Shown here one piece after another: positions 46,930-56,197 of a DNA stretch of 64,000 bases. The notes beneath the pieces were generated by a model, which saw only the letters and a list, made by a program, of their open reading frames with translations, searched no databases and was not told the DNA's origin. Every line of letters begins with the position of its first letter. The stretch's first letter is position 1. Source of the stretch: Glaciecola punicea ACAM 611 (GTDB lineage: Bacteria > Pseudomonadota > Gammaproteobacteria > Enterobacterales > Alteromonadaceae). Position numbers and translations under genes: made by a program. The stretch lies in the NCBI RefSeq assembly GCF_000252165.1, contig NZ_BAET01000014.1:124001-188000 (forward strand), in the 5' to 3' direction.

Positions 46930-49900
46930 CTAATCTTCTTCATCTAAGGTCATGAGTGATGTATTACCACCAGAAGCAGTGGTATTTATGCTAATTGTTT
47001 TTTCTGTTAATAAACGCTGAGTTAAATTATCAAAATACTTTGAACTGATCACCGGTAAAATTGCGCCTTGGCGTTTAGCCAACATCTCACTGATATAATG
47101 TTTACGGTCGCAATGACTGTCAACAACAACACCCGATAATGCAGGGTGTGACAGCAAACTTGTTAAATGACATAAGCGGGCCACTTGAAACACATTTTCG
47201 TTTTCGCCGCTTGTAGCAAACTTATCTCTAAAGGCTATCGCTTCATCATAAAATAAATCAGATACCACGGTAATAACTGTATTACCAGTTGCCAACGCCG
47301 TTACAACAGAAAGCAACCAAAAGTGAAAAGTAACATTTTCGTCAGCAAAACAGATGATGTTGCCACGATTTTCTAAATAGAGAATATTAGATTCACCCGT
47401 TGGACCAGGTAAAACCGTTGGCTCATTTAAGTGTTTTTCAATATCAATTAATTGTGAACGCGCCGCCGTTAGAGTGAGCGTTAAATCGTCTGCTAAATTA
47501 TCAATAATATCGATATGGGCAATTTTTGCTAACACTTCGCTAACAAGAGATATCCGATTGTTTAACTTGGTCAAGCGCCAGATTTTTTCTGCCGCACTAG
47601 CCCTATTCATAAATAACACTGCTTGTGCTTTTGTATCGCCGTTTAAGTCTTCTATTTGCCGTGGTAATACACTAAGTTCCTTGGCACCGGGCGTTGTTTT
47701 TTCTTTAACTAAACGGGGTAAATAATATGGACCACCCGCTTTTGGCCCAGTACCTGAAAGACCACGACCACCAAAAGGTTGCACACCCACAATAGCACCA
47801 ATTATATTGCGATTTATATATACGTTACCTGCTCGTGATAACTTCGCCAAATTTATGGCTCGCTGCTCTATGCGAGTGTGTATACCCATAGTTAAGCCGA
47901 AACCTGTGCCGTTAATATCATCGATGGCTTTTTCTATTTCATCGCCTTTAAAGCGGACAATATGGACACAGGGGCCAAATACTTCTTGCTTCAGCGCGCT
48001 AATATTCTCTATTTCATAAAGTCGCGGCGCAAAAAAGAAATGTTCTTTCTCTGCTATTTCATTTGTTATCTCATCAGAAATAGCGCATTGGTATAATAGT
48101 TGACCATGGGTTTTCATATAGTCACTATGGGCATTGAGTGAATCTAGCGCTTTTTGATCAATGACTGGACCTACGTCAGTACGCAGTTTTTCAGGGTTAC
48201 CCACATGCAATTCTGCTAATGCGCCTTTAAGCATTGTAATAACATTATCAGCAATATCTTCTTGTAAAAATAACACGCGAAGCGCAGAACAACGTTGACC
48301 TGCAGATTGAAAACCTGAGGAAATAACATCATCAACGACTTGCTCAGGTAGGGCGGTAGAGTCAACTATCATGCAGTTTTGGCCCCCCGTTTCAGCAATA
48401 AAGGGCACTTGATCGCCACCTCTATCAGCCAATGTTTGCGAAATTATAGTGGCTGTTTTAATAGAACCAGTAAACATAACCGTTTGAATACGTGCATTAG
48501 GAATAATACTACTACCTACATCACTACCCTGTGCAATAACTGCTTGTACAACGCCATGCGGTAATCCAACAGACGTCATTAGTTCGATAGCGCGCAGTGC
48601 AATTAAACTTGTTTGCTCAGCTGGTTTCGCTAATACCGTATTACCAGTAGCAATCGCAGCCGTCACTTGCCCTATAAATATAGCTAATGGGAAATTCCAT
48701 GGGCTGATACATAGCACCACGCCACGGGCTTCTAAACGATCATCTTGTGTAAGTTCAACTGCTTGATGTGCATAATAGCGACAAAAGTCAACCGCCTCTC
48801 TGACTTCATCAATACCGTCTTGAGTGGTTTTCCCTGCTTCCTTAATGCATAAGGCAATTAGCTCGTCCATATGATGTTCAAGAGCATCAGCTATACGGCA
48901 TAATAAGGCAGCGCGTTCAGATACAGGCGTTTGTGACCATGAAGCAAATGCGTGTTGAGCCGTTTCAATCATCGCGAGCATTTCATTCTTGCTGTGATGT
49001 CGTTGAAAACCGATAATTTCACTATGCTTTGCTGGGTTTCTAATGGCGATAGACCCGTCTGGCACGTCATTTTCAGAAAACAAGTTGTCTTGATTCCATT
49101 GATCTAGTGATTTTTTTAAAGACCTTACTGTATTGCTATCTGTCAAGTCTAGGCCTTTAGAATTATCTCGACCGATACCGTGTTCATCATGGTATAGCGC
49201 GATGGGTTTGGTTATCTGGCCATTATATTTGTCTTTCAGGCGCTGCATTTTTTTAACGGGGTCGACAAGTAAAGATTCGACCGGTTGTGACTCATCAATA
49301 ATGGCATTGACAAAAGAAGAATTAGCGCCATTTTCTAACAAACGACGCACCAAATAGGCTAATAGCTCTTTGTGAGGACCAACGGGTGCGTAAACACGAC
49401 ATTGAACATTTTCATTTTTAACAATTTGCTCGTATAAAGAACCACCCATGCCGTATAGACATTGAAATTCAAAGCTTGTTTTGTCATTGCCTGCGAGTTC
49501 AAGAATAGTGGTAACAGTGTAAGCATTGTGCGTAGCAAACTGTGGATAGATAGTATCTCTATATTCTAATAATTTTTTTGCACAAGCGAGGTAAGATACA
49601 TCAGTAGAAGCCTTGCGAGTGAATACGGGAAAATGTTTATAACCGCCTTTTTGGCTAATTTTAATCTGAGTATCCCAATAAGCACCTTTCACTAAGCGCA
49701 CCATCATCTTTCGGTCAACACGCAAGGTTAGTTCACGTAGCCAGTCAACGATAAAAATAGCGCGTTTTTGATAAGCTTGCAGGGCCATTGAAAAGCCATT
49801 CCAACCGGCTAACGCATCATCACTAAATACCGCCTCAATAATATCAAGGGATATATCTAATCGCTCGGATTCTTCCGCATCTATAGTTAAGCCAATATTA

Positions 49901-50769
49901 TAGCTTTTGGCCTGCAAACAAAGCGCTTTAAGTCTAGGCACCGCTTCAGTCATTATCCGTTCTTTTTGTGCAAACTCGTGACGAGGGTGAATAGCAGAAA
50001 GCTTAACTGAAATGCCAGGAACTCTGCGAGGATCGTTCTTACCCGACGCACGAGCAACTGCCCCAATAGCATCTATACCAACTTGATAAGCTTTAAAATA
50101 CTTATCAGCATCACTCATGGTGCGCGCACCCTCACCAAGCATGTCGTAGGAATACTCAAAATTCTTAAGCTCTATGGTGGCGGCATACTCAGTTGCAGCT
50201 TGAATAGTTTCACCCATGACAAATTGCTCGCCCATAATTTTCATGGCATAGTTCATTGCTTTGCGAATGACAGGCTCACCTAAACGACCGATAACTTTCT
50301 TCAATAGACCAAAGCTATCTTTTTCGCGTTCATCAGCGTAGTCAACCATGGTGCCGGTCACTATTAAGCCCCACGATGAGGCATTAACGAACAGAGAATC
50401 ACTGCTGCCTATATGCTTGCTCCACTGCCCTTTAGATATTTTGTCACCAATTAGGGCATCTTGAGTACGTTTATCTGGCACACGCAGTAAGGCTTCAGCC
50501 AGACACATCAGTACCACACCTTCTTCACTAGACAGTGTGTATTCTGCCAATAAGGCATCTACTGCACCGTTTCCCGATTCATCTCTACGTATTTTTAAGG
50601 AAATTTTACGGGCTTTTTCCCAAGCTCTGCTTGCAGCATCATCGTTAACTTCTGCCAACGGTAAAACATGCTCTACAGCAACACTTTCATCAATACGATA
50701 GAATTCACGAATTTTTTGACGAATAGGAGATTCTGCGATGTTCGAATTGTCAAAAAGCATAAACTTCAC
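46930..50769 (-). CDS. putA: Bifunctional proline utilisation enzyme PutA
   Basis: This 1279-residue protein oxidises proline to glutamate in two steps. The first half is proline dehydrogenase (VPGISVKLSAIHPRHEF, MMVRLVKGAYWDTQIK and PQFATHNAYTV). The second half is glutamate-semialdehyde dehydrogenase (SPWNFPLAIFIGQVTAAIATG, FIAETGGQNCMIVD and FQSAGQRCSALR with the catalytic Cys). A C-terminal domain of about 200 residues follows. E. coli PutA is 1320 residues and begins with a ribbon-helix-helix DNA-binding domain; here the protein starts at MKFMLFDNSNIAESPIRQKI and that domain is missing, so it probably does not self-regulate. GGTGAAG lies ahead of the ATG. Confidence 0.94.
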   Translation of the reverse strand: MKFMLFDNSNIAESPIRQKIREFYRIDESVAVEHVLPLAEVNDDAASRAWEKARKISLKIRRDESGNGAVDALLAEYTLSSEEGVVLMCLAEALLRVPDKRTQDALIGDKISKGQWSKHIGSSDSLFVNASSWGLIVTGTMVDYADEREKDSFGLLKKVIGRLGEPVIRKAMNYAMKIMGEQFVMGETIQAATEYAATIELKNFEYSYDMLGEGARTMSDADKYFKAYQVGIDAIGAVARASGKNDPRRVPGISVKLSAIHPRHEFAQKERIMTEAVPRLKALCLQAKSYNIGLTIDAEESERLDISLDIIEAVFSDDALAGWNGFSMALQAYQKRAIFIVDWLRELTLRVDRKMMVRLVKGAYWDTQIKISQKGGYKHFPVFTRKASTDVSYLACAKKLLEYRDTIYPQFATHNAYTVTTILELAGNDKTSFEFQCLYGMGGSLYEQIVKNENVQCRVYAPVGPHKELLAYLVRRLLENGANSSFVNAIIDESQPVESLLVDPVKKMQRLKDKYNGQITKPIALYHDEHGIGRDNSKGLDLTDSNTVRSLKKSLDQWNQDNLFSENDVPDGSIAIRNPAKHSEIIGFQRHHSKNEMLAMIETAQHAFASWSQTPVSERAALLCRIADALEHHMDELIALCIKEAGKTTQDGIDEVREAVDFCRYYAHQAVELTQDDRLEARGVVLCISPWNFPLAIFIGQVTAAIATGNTVLAKPAEQTSLIALRAIELMTSVGLPHGVVQAVIAQGSDVGSSIIPNARIQTVMFTGSIKTATIISQTLADRGGDQVPFIAETGGQNCMIVDSTALPEQVVDDVISSGFQSAGQRCSALRVLFLQEDIADNVITMLKGALAELHVGNPEKLRTDVGPVIDQKALDSLNAHSDYMKTHGQLLYQCAISDEITNEIAEKEHFFFAPRLYEIENISALKQEVFGPCVHIVRFKGDEIEKAIDDINGTGFGLTMGIHTRIEQRAINLAKLSRAGNVYINRNIIGAIVGVQPFGGRGLSGTGPKAGGPYYLPRLVKEKTTPGAKELSVLPRQIEDLNGDTKAQAVLFMNRASAAEKIWRLTKLNNRISLVSEVLAKIAHIDIIDNLADDLTLTLTAARSQLIDIEKHLNEPTVLPGPTGESNILYLENRGNIICFADENVTFHFWLLSVVTALATGNTVITVVSDLFYDEAIAFRDKFATSGENENVFQVARLCHLTSLLSHPALSGVVVDSHCDRKHYISEMLAKRQGAILPVISSKYFDNLTQRLLTEKTISINTTASGGNTSLMTLDEED

Positions 50770-51083
50770 CTTAAAAAAATGTAAATAGTGTTTTGGAATT
50801 ACATAAGTCGATTACAATTTAATTTACTGTTTCCAGTGAATATAAAAGTTATTTAATCCCAAACTTGAGAATATCACATCCTATTCAATCCAGAACAAGA
50901 TGAATTAAAGTTAATTATAGTTCAATCTAATAATTTATTGTCGGAGACTGTTACTTGAACATAAATTAATTTTAAGTGAATGAATTAATATGTTTTAAAA
51001 CTAAAATAAACTAAGCCGAGGTAGTTAAAATGTAAAATTAAGCTATAATTACCGTTAGACTTAAAACTAATATATATAATTAA
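50770..51083. other. A/T-rich putA upstream region
   Basis: These 314 bases have no convincing gene and are strikingly rich in A and T. They should hold the putA promoter, facing left. The right border is the terminal repeat of an IS6-like element at 51084. Confidence 0.6.
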
Positions 51084-51890
51084 GGTAGTGTCAAGTTATC
51101 GCAGACCCCAGTGTCTGTGAGGCAATCCGAGTATGAAAAACACTAAAATGTACGCGGGTTACCGCTACCCACCGCAGGTAATAAGTCATGCAGTTTGGCT
51201 TTACCATCGGTTTACACTTAGCTTTTGAGATATTGAAGGGTTATTTGTTGCCAGAGGGATCATTGTAAGTAACGAAACGGTGAGAAATTGGTGCGTAAAG
51301 TTTGGTAACCAATATTCTAGTCAGATCAGGAAAAAGCGAAGTCAACTCGGTGATATGTGGTACTTGGATGAGGTATTTATTAAGAAAAATGGTGTTTTGC
51401 ATTACCTTTGGCGTGCTGTCGATCAAGATGGCGATGAGCTAGATATTCTCATTCAAAAACGCAGAAACAAAAAGGCCGTAATGAAGTTCTTTAAAAAGTT
51501 ATTGAAGGGCCAGCAGGCAACGCCATTAAAGTTAGTCACTGATAAATTGCGCAGTTATTCGACTGCGAAAAGGAAAATTATGCCCAGCGTTGCTCATTCA
51601 ACCCAACAATACGAAAACAATCACTGTGAATTGTCTCATCATCCGGGTAGACAACAAGAACGGCAAATGCGGCGGTTTACATCACAAGGCCAAGCACAAC
51701 GATTTTTAGCGTATCATGGCATTGTAAATAATCTGTTTAGGCTTGGCCGCCATAAAATGCAAGCCGATAATGACAGGATACTGCGTGAGCGAGCATTTAA
51801 TGAATGGGCTGGGGTTAGTTGCGTCCAGAATTTGGCATGAGCTACTAAAAAATTGTTCTTATCATCTTAATTCGATAAGTTGACAATGCC
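51084..51890 (+). mobile_element. IS6-like insertion sequence, copy 1 (807 bp)
   Basis: The element begins GGTAGTGTCAAGTTATCG and ends with the inverted repeat CGATAAGTTGACAATGCC, so the ends pair except for about three bases. It encodes an IS6/IS26-type DDE transposase from ATG 51133, but codon 32 is TGA (51226), where the other copies have CGA. The frame continues intact after that to 51840. DEVF, VTDKLRSY and the CELSH glutamate keep the DDE residues. It could be a readable protein only if translation restarted at 51280. I see no target-site duplication. Confidence 0.85.
51133..51840 (+). pseudogene. IS6-like transposase with early stop
   Basis: Reading from ATG 51133 gives KNTKMYAGYRYPPQVISHAV and a stop at 51226; downstream the frame stays open through DEVFIKKNG, RAVDQDGDELDILIQ, VTDKLRSY and HHPGRQQERQMRRF. 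About 235 residues would be normal. A single base (CGA to TGA) separates it from a full gene, so it may be a recent loss. Confidence 0.8.
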
Positions 51891-51987
51891 TGAGTACTGA
51901 ATAAATTAAATTGATTGCCATTGCTTACAGTCAGGTCGCAAAAATGTAGACTATTGGCTTCTTTAGTTTTGAATTGGAAAGATAAAT

Positions 51988-52272
51988 ATGTTTAACGTAA
52001 ACGAATATTTTGAGCGCAAGGTAGCATCAATTGCCTTTAATACTGCTGTTCAGTCTGCAACGGTTGGGGTTATGGCTCCGGGCGAGTATGAGTTTGATAC
52101 TAGCGAGTTTGAAACTATGACGGTTGTTAGCGGGGCATTAACGGTGTTACTACCAGAACAACAAGAGTGGAAAACGTTTACAGCTTTAGAAGTGTTTACG
52201 ATTGAAGCCAATAAGAAGTTTAAGGTCACAACCACTGTTGATACCGCTTATCTTTGTACTTATGGTAAGTGA
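51988..52272 (+). CDS. ppnP: Pyrimidine/purine nucleoside phosphorylase
   Basis: This 94-residue single-domain cupin of the PpnP (YaiE, DUF1255) family splits nucleosides with phosphate to base and ribose-1-phosphate. It has [45 protein letters not shown] and the C-terminal AYLCTYGK. Length is exactly that of the family. GGAAAG lies near the ATG. It is flanked by two IS6-like elements in the same orientation. Confidence 0.9.
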   Translation: MFNVNEYFERKVASIAFNTAVQSATVGVMAPGEYEFDTSEFETMTVVSGALTVLLPEQQEWKTFTALEVFTIEANKKFKVTTTVDTAYLCTYGK

Positions 52273-52328
52273 TTGTTAGGAGAAAACTTTTTGTCCTTGC
52301 TCAGCCTCAACATAGTTACACAACAGAG

Positions 52329-53145
52329 GGTACTATCAAGTTATCGCAGACACCAGTAACGATGAGATAATCTGAGTATGAAAAACACTAAAATGTACGC
52401 GGGTTCTCGCTACCCACCTCAAGTGATCAGTCATGCTGTTTTGCTGTACCATCGATTTACACTTAGCTTTCGAGATGTTGAAGAGTTATTGGCCGCCAGA
52501 GGGATCAGAGTAAGTTACGAGACCGTTAGAAATTGGTGCATAAAGTTCGGCTATTAGACGGCAATCAATATTGTAGTCAGATCAGGAAAAAGCGCGGTCA
52601 ACTCGGTGATATGTGGTACTTGGATGAGGTATTTATTAAGATCAATGGTGTTTTGCATTACCTTTGACGAGCTGTCGATCAAGATGGCGATGAGCTAGAT
52701 ATTCTCGTTCAAAAACGCAGAAACAAAAAGGCCGCCATGAAGTTCTTTAAAAAGTTATTGAAGGGCCAGCAGGCAAGGCCATTGAAGATAGTCACCGATA
52801 AACTGCGCAGTTATTGGGCTGCGAGAAGGGAAATTATGCCCAGCGTGGATCATTCAAGCCAACAATACGAAAACAATCGCTGTGAATTGTCTCACCAACC
52901 GGGTAGACAATAAGAACGGCAAATGCGGCGTTTTAAATCACCCGGGCAGGCTCAACGATTTCTATCGTGTCATGGCACTATTAATAATCTGTTTAGGCTT
53001 GGCCGCCATAAAATGCAAGCCGATAATGACAGGATACTGCGAGAACGAGCATTTAGTGAATGGACTAGGGTTAGTTGCGTCGAGAATTTGGCATGAACTA
53101 CTAAAATTTGTTCTTACCATCTTAATTCGATAAGTTGACAATGCC
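52329..53145 (+). mobile_element. IS6-like insertion sequence, copy 2 (817 bp, decayed)
   Basis: The ends are GGTACTATCAAGTTATCG and CGATAAGTTGACAATGCC. The transposase frame from ATG 52378 is broken. An 11-bp insertion (TATTAGACGGC, near 52551) shifts it and brings a TAG. Later a Trp codon has become TGA (near 52666) and a Gln codon TAA (near 52911). It is a second, more damaged copy of the 51084 element. Confidence 0.85.
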
Positions 53146-53304
53146 ATAACGGGTGCAATAATAGAGTAAGCTCATAAATTATAAAAATCTCTTGTGCACT
53201 ATTTTAGCCCAACTGATGATATTAACTAAAACAGCTTTGCCCCACGGGAGATTCTTTTTAGGTCACGTATAACGCGAGATACAGAAGATTAGTCATTTCC
53301 AATA

Positions 53305-53355
53305 GTCCCACAAAAGTCCCACTGGCGCCCCACAAATGGCCCACTGGCGTCCCAC
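53305..53355. repeat. Five 11-bp-phased GTCCCAC repeats
   Basis: GTCCCAC occurs at 53305, 53316 and 53349, with GCCCCAC at 53327 and GGCCCAC at 53338. The starts are exactly 11 bases apart, and the flanks alternate (ACAAA, ACTGG, ACAAA, ACTGG, ACAGA). The array is 61 bases downstream of the tRNA-Val 3' end. One helical turn per unit suggests protein binding on one face, as at integrase arm sites. Confidence 0.75.
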
Positions 53356-53415
53356 AGACTTTTTCGTGCTTAATATTTGAACAGAGAATTGAAGCTAAGT
53401 GCTTGAAAAGTAAGG

Positions 53416-53491
53416 TGGTGGACGCTACTGGGCTTGAACCAGTGACCCTCGCCTTGTAAGGGCGATGCTCTCCCAACTGAGCTAAGCGTCC
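53416..53491 (-). tRNA. tRNA-Val (anticodon TAC)
   Basis: The minus strand folds into a full cloverleaf of 76 bases. The acceptor GGACGCT pairs with AGCGTCC. The D arm is GCTC...GAGC and the anticodon arm TCGCC-CTTACAA-GGCGA has TAC. The T arm ACTGG-TTCAAGC-CCAGT is complete and CCA is encoded. TAC reads GTA, valine. A truncated second copy lies 27 bases upstream, so this was probably a tandem tRNA-Val array. Confidence 0.93.
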
Positions 53492-53518
53492 GAAGTACTT
53501 GATTTTGTTAGATAAGAA

Positions 53519-53564
53519 GTGGTGGACGCTACTGGGCTTGAACCAGTGACCCTCGCCTTGTAAG
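53519..53564 (-). repeat. 46-bp copy of tRNA-Val 3' half
   Basis: These 46 bases are identical to 53415-53460, the 3' half of the tRNA-Val gene from anticodon loop to CCA. The 5' half is replaced by unrelated sequence from 53565. This is either a broken array member or the 3' fragment left at the edge of an element that integrated into a tRNA gene. Confidence 0.8.
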
Positions 53565-53898
53565 AGCGGAAAATTGGTCTTCACGGTAATGAATTTTATA
53601 TCATCTAAAATCACATAAGCTTGTTGCTTTTAGATTGGAGCGTTGTTTTGTAAAGAATTAAAGTAGCGCTTTATGCAAATAGCGAACTGCCAGATTAGTA
53701 TTGCATTAATCAACGCTATTTGTACTTTTACTTACATTAATGTTTTGGCATGATAATTATTATAAAACTGTATGAATGACCTTGTGTTCTATTGGGTGCG
53801 AAATGTCCGTTTTCAATTAATCAAAAGTAAGCGCCTAACCAACCTGCGGTGTGGTTAGGCGCTTATTCTCTTTAACATGCCAAGGCAACAACGCTTCT
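53565..53898. other. Gene-free stretch beyond the tRNA fragment
   Basis: The 334 bases hold no convincing gene. Near the right end is a strong hairpin (53828-53865), then the IS6-like relic. Confidence 0.55.
53828..53865 (+). terminator. Strong hairpin, likely terminator
   Basis: TAAGCGCCTAACCA pairs perfectly with TGGTTAGGCGCTTA over 14 bp with a ten-base loop, followed by a T-rich tail (TTCTCTTT). No obvious gene precedes it on the plus strand, so it may remain from a lost gene. Confidence 0.55.
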
Positions 53899-53901
53899 AT
53901 G

Positions 53902-54226
53902 GGTACTGTCAAGTTATCGCAGACACCAGTAACTATGAGATAATCCGAGTATGAAAAATACTAAAATGTACGCGGGTTATCGCTACCCACCTCAAGTGAT
54001 CAGTCATGCAGTTTGGCTGTACCATCGATTTACACTTAGCTTTCGAGATGTTGAAGAGTTATTGGCCGCCAGAGGGATCAGCGTAAGTTACGAGACCGTT
54101 AGAAATTGGTGCATAAAATTCGGCAATCAATATTGTAGTCAGATCAGGAAGAAGGGCGGTCAACTCGGTGATCTGTGGTACTTGGATGAGGTATTTATTA
54201 AGATCAAGGGTGTTTTGCTGTACGAG
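53902..54226 (+). mobile_element. IS6-like insertion sequence, copy 3 (truncated)
   Basis: The left end GGTACTGTCAAGTTATCG and the first about 92 residues of the transposase (ATG 53951; KNTKMYAGYRYPP, SFRDVEELLAARGIS, LGDLWYLDEVFIK) are intact. Similarity to the other copies ends near 54226, inside the DDE domain, where it runs into unrelated DNA. It has no right end. Confidence 0.82.
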
Positions 54227-54241
54227 CATATTAAAGTTTGA

Positions 54242-54563
54242 AACTGAAACCCCAAGAAACCCGCGATTTTGTGTATTTAGTTTTTGCCCAAATTATGTAA
54301 TGTTTGTAACTAGGAAAAGCCAAAGTTTAAACTCTATAAAAATTCGACGAATTAATGTTTGAAACTCAGCCTTACCTAATAAACTGACAGGCGGGTTTGA
54401 GCGATCAGCGACCATTCGCATTGATTTACTTTTCGGCGGTTTACGTGCACATTGCGGACATAAGGAGCGATTCTAGGTTGCGCGAATTTTTTGCACAAAA
54501 CTGCGTTAAAAAACTCTTACAATGTGTAGATAGTTGCCACATCATCTATAAATGATAGCTATT
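54242..54563. other. Stretch between IS relic and merR gene
   Basis: The 322 bases hold no gene I can support. GTTTGAAACT occurs twice, at 54236 and 54356. Nothing else is recognisable. Confidence 0.45.
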
Positions 54564-54998
54564 TCATCTAGCTTTACTGTCTTCCAACACTGTAAGCTTA
54601 TGCTCAGTTGTGCACAAGTGATGATCAGACAGCGACTCAATCACATAGCACTTATTATCACATCCACTTACCATTCTTTCTAACTCCGTTTGTAGCTTTA
54701 TTAATAATACAATTTTGTCTTTTACATGTTGCAAATGTTGCTTAGCAATTTGGTCTATCTTGCCACAATCATTCTTTGCAGTGGCTTCCATTTCCATTAG
54801 GCTGCTAATTGCCTCTAGCGTAAAACCCAATTCACGGGCGTGTTTTGCAAACCTTAATTGTTTGATGTGTGCTTCGTTGTAACGTCGTTGATTACCAAGT
54901 GAACGCATGGGCTCTTTTATTAGCCCTATTTGCTCATAGTAACGAATAGTCGTTATTTTAATTTCTACCTGCTTAGCAAGTTCGCCAATTGAAAACAT
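54564..54998 (-). CDS. MerR-family metal regulator
   Basis: This 144-residue activator starts FSIGELAKQVEIKITTIRYYEQIGL (HTH and wing) with the RRYNEAHIKQLRFAKHARELGF segment, then a long dimer helix. Cys78 (NDCGKID) at the start of that helix, plus a C-terminal GCDNKCYVIESLSDHHLC, match the metal-binding layout of the ZntR/CadR/PbrR subgroup. It is divergent from the methyltransferase-family gene, with a MerR-type promoter between them, so it probably controls that operon in response to Zn, Cd, Pb or Co. Confidence 0.88.
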   Translation of the reverse strand: MFSIGELAKQVEIKITTIRYYEQIGLIKEPMRSLGNQRRYNEAHIKQLRFAKHARELGFTLEAISSLMEMEATAKNDCGKIDQIAKQHLQHVKDKIVLLIKLQTELERMVSGCDNKCYVIESLSDHHLCTTEHKLTVLEDSKAR

Positions 54999-55011
54999 TT
55001 TAAAATTTCTC

Positions 55012-55042
55012 TTGAAGCTCTAGTAACTAGAGCAATTATATT
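55012..55042 (+). promoter_or_regulatory. MerR-type promoter with 19-bp spacer
   Basis: TTGAAG (55012) and TATATT (55037) are separated by 19 bases instead of 17. The spacer holds the perfect palindrome GCTCTAG-TAA-CTAGAGC (55017-55033). An over-long spacer with an operator inside is the hallmark of MerR-activated promoters, and the CTCTAGTAACTAGAG sequence resembles CadR/PbrR/ZntR operators. The promoter reads right, into the methyltransferase-family gene. Confidence 0.85.
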
Positions 55043-55077
55043 CAGTTTTGTTTTAAACAATCAATTGGAGTTTATTT

Positions 55078-55653
55078 ATGCCATTATTTTTAGCAGCTAA
55101 TCTTTGTCTGTTCGCTATTTTAGGACGAATAGGAATTCAGTTTTACTATACTAAAGACCTCGGTGTCAGACTATTAAAGCCTTCAGCACCGCTATCAGAA
55201 ATTGTGGCGGGATGCACATTTGTGTGTGCGTTTATCCTTAGCTTAGTGCTTATCGCACTCAATAGTGACGGCTTATTTACTATTAACATAAGCTTGCCTT
55301 TGCGGCTTATGTGGGTAGGTGTTAGCGCGGGACTTGTGGGAATATTAATTACAATTATCGCTCAAATACAAATGGGGCGGTCTTGGCGGATAGGCGTAGA
55401 CACAAATGAAGAAACAAGTTTGATAACAACCGGCTTGTATTTTCGTTCACGTAATTCTACATATTTAGGCATTGCATTATACTGGCTTGGTATTTGTATT
55501 ACCTTTACACACCCCTTAATGTGGGCGTGCGCCATAGTTTGCTGGCTAAGTATTGAGTTTATTGTCCGAAAGATGGAAGAGCCTTACTTGCTGAATTGCC
55601 ACGGCCAGAAGTTTGCAGATTATATAAATAAGACCAATCGCTATCTTTTATAG
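55078..55653 (+). CDS. Isoprenylcysteine-methyltransferase-like membrane protein
   Basis: This 191-residue protein has about five TM segments and a C-terminal region like the ICMT/NnrU methyltransferase group: RSWRIGVDTNEETSLITTGL, RNSTYLGIALYWLG and EEPYLLNCHGQKFADYINKT. Such proteins occur beside CzcD-type exporters in proteobacterial metal operons. The methyl acceptor is unknown. The normal RNP/RHP motif reads RNS here. It is the first gene behind the MerR promoter; GGAG lies 9-10 bases ahead of the ATG. Confidence 0.75.
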   Translation: MPLFLAANLCLFAILGRIGIQFYYTKDLGVRLLKPSAPLSEIVAGCTFVCAFILSLVLIALNSDGLFTINISLPLRLMWVGVSAGLVGILITIIAQIQMGRSWRIGVDTNEETSLITTGLYFRSRNSTYLGIALYWLGICITFTHPLMWACAIVCWLSIEFIVRKMEEPYLLNCHGQKFADYINKTNRYLL

Positions 55654-55819
55654 TAAATGCTAGAAGCGAATACGCTGGCATGACTTAGTCATTAGGTCGG
55701 TGGTTGCCGTTATTGTGGTCCGTGGCGCGTTTATGACATTGAAATATGCAAAGCTAAAAATTGCCAAAGCACATCTAAATAATTACACAAGTAAGTGAAG
55801 ACACAAGTGAGAACAAAAT

Positions 55820-56197
55820 ATGACGTTTAATCAAGCAGCCAAACCTTTCATTAACGATAAATTAGAAAAGGCTAGTGACGCACTGACACAAAAAAGAAGA
55901 CAGCTCAGCTTTCAACTATTGGAAGATGCCCATGTTATTGGACAACAATCTACCTACTGCCACTGTTTAGTGCATCTTAAAATGTTGCAATTTGGATTAA
56001 AAACACGAAACACCAAAGAAGTCATTGGGCAGTGTTTTAGGCTAGTGGGGGCCGCGACAAAAACTATTTTTGGTGGGGTACCTAAAGGCAATACTGGCGG
56101 CGTTAACGTCAGCCCATTTACCCCCATGAGTATTTCGGTAGGCAATCAAGCCATTATTGATGAGATAAAAGTAAAGATGAAACATGCACAGTCATAA
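55820..56197 (+). CDS. DUF3703 protein
   Basis: This 125-residue protein follows the DUF3703 pattern: LSFQLLEDAHVIGQQSTYCHCLVHLKML, TKEVIGQCFRLVGAAT and VPKGNTGGVNVSPFTPM. DUF3703 genes are found with CzcD and MerR genes, but their function is not established. It overlaps the CzcD-type gene by 14 bases, so they were one operon. There is no clear signal peptide or TM. Confidence 0.8.
   Translation: MTFNQAAKPFINDKLEKASDALTQKRRQLSFQLLEDAHVIGQQSTYCHCLVHLKMLQFGLKTRNTKEVIGQCFRLVGAATKTIFGGVPKGNTGGVNVSPFTPMSISVGNQAIIDEIKVKMKHAQS

Noticed and set aside
53258-53614. A 118-codon minus-strand frame across the tRNA
   Set aside because: It contains the usual false translation of a tRNA gene (GEHRPYKARVTGSSPVAST) and the 11-bp repeats; no real protein is supported.
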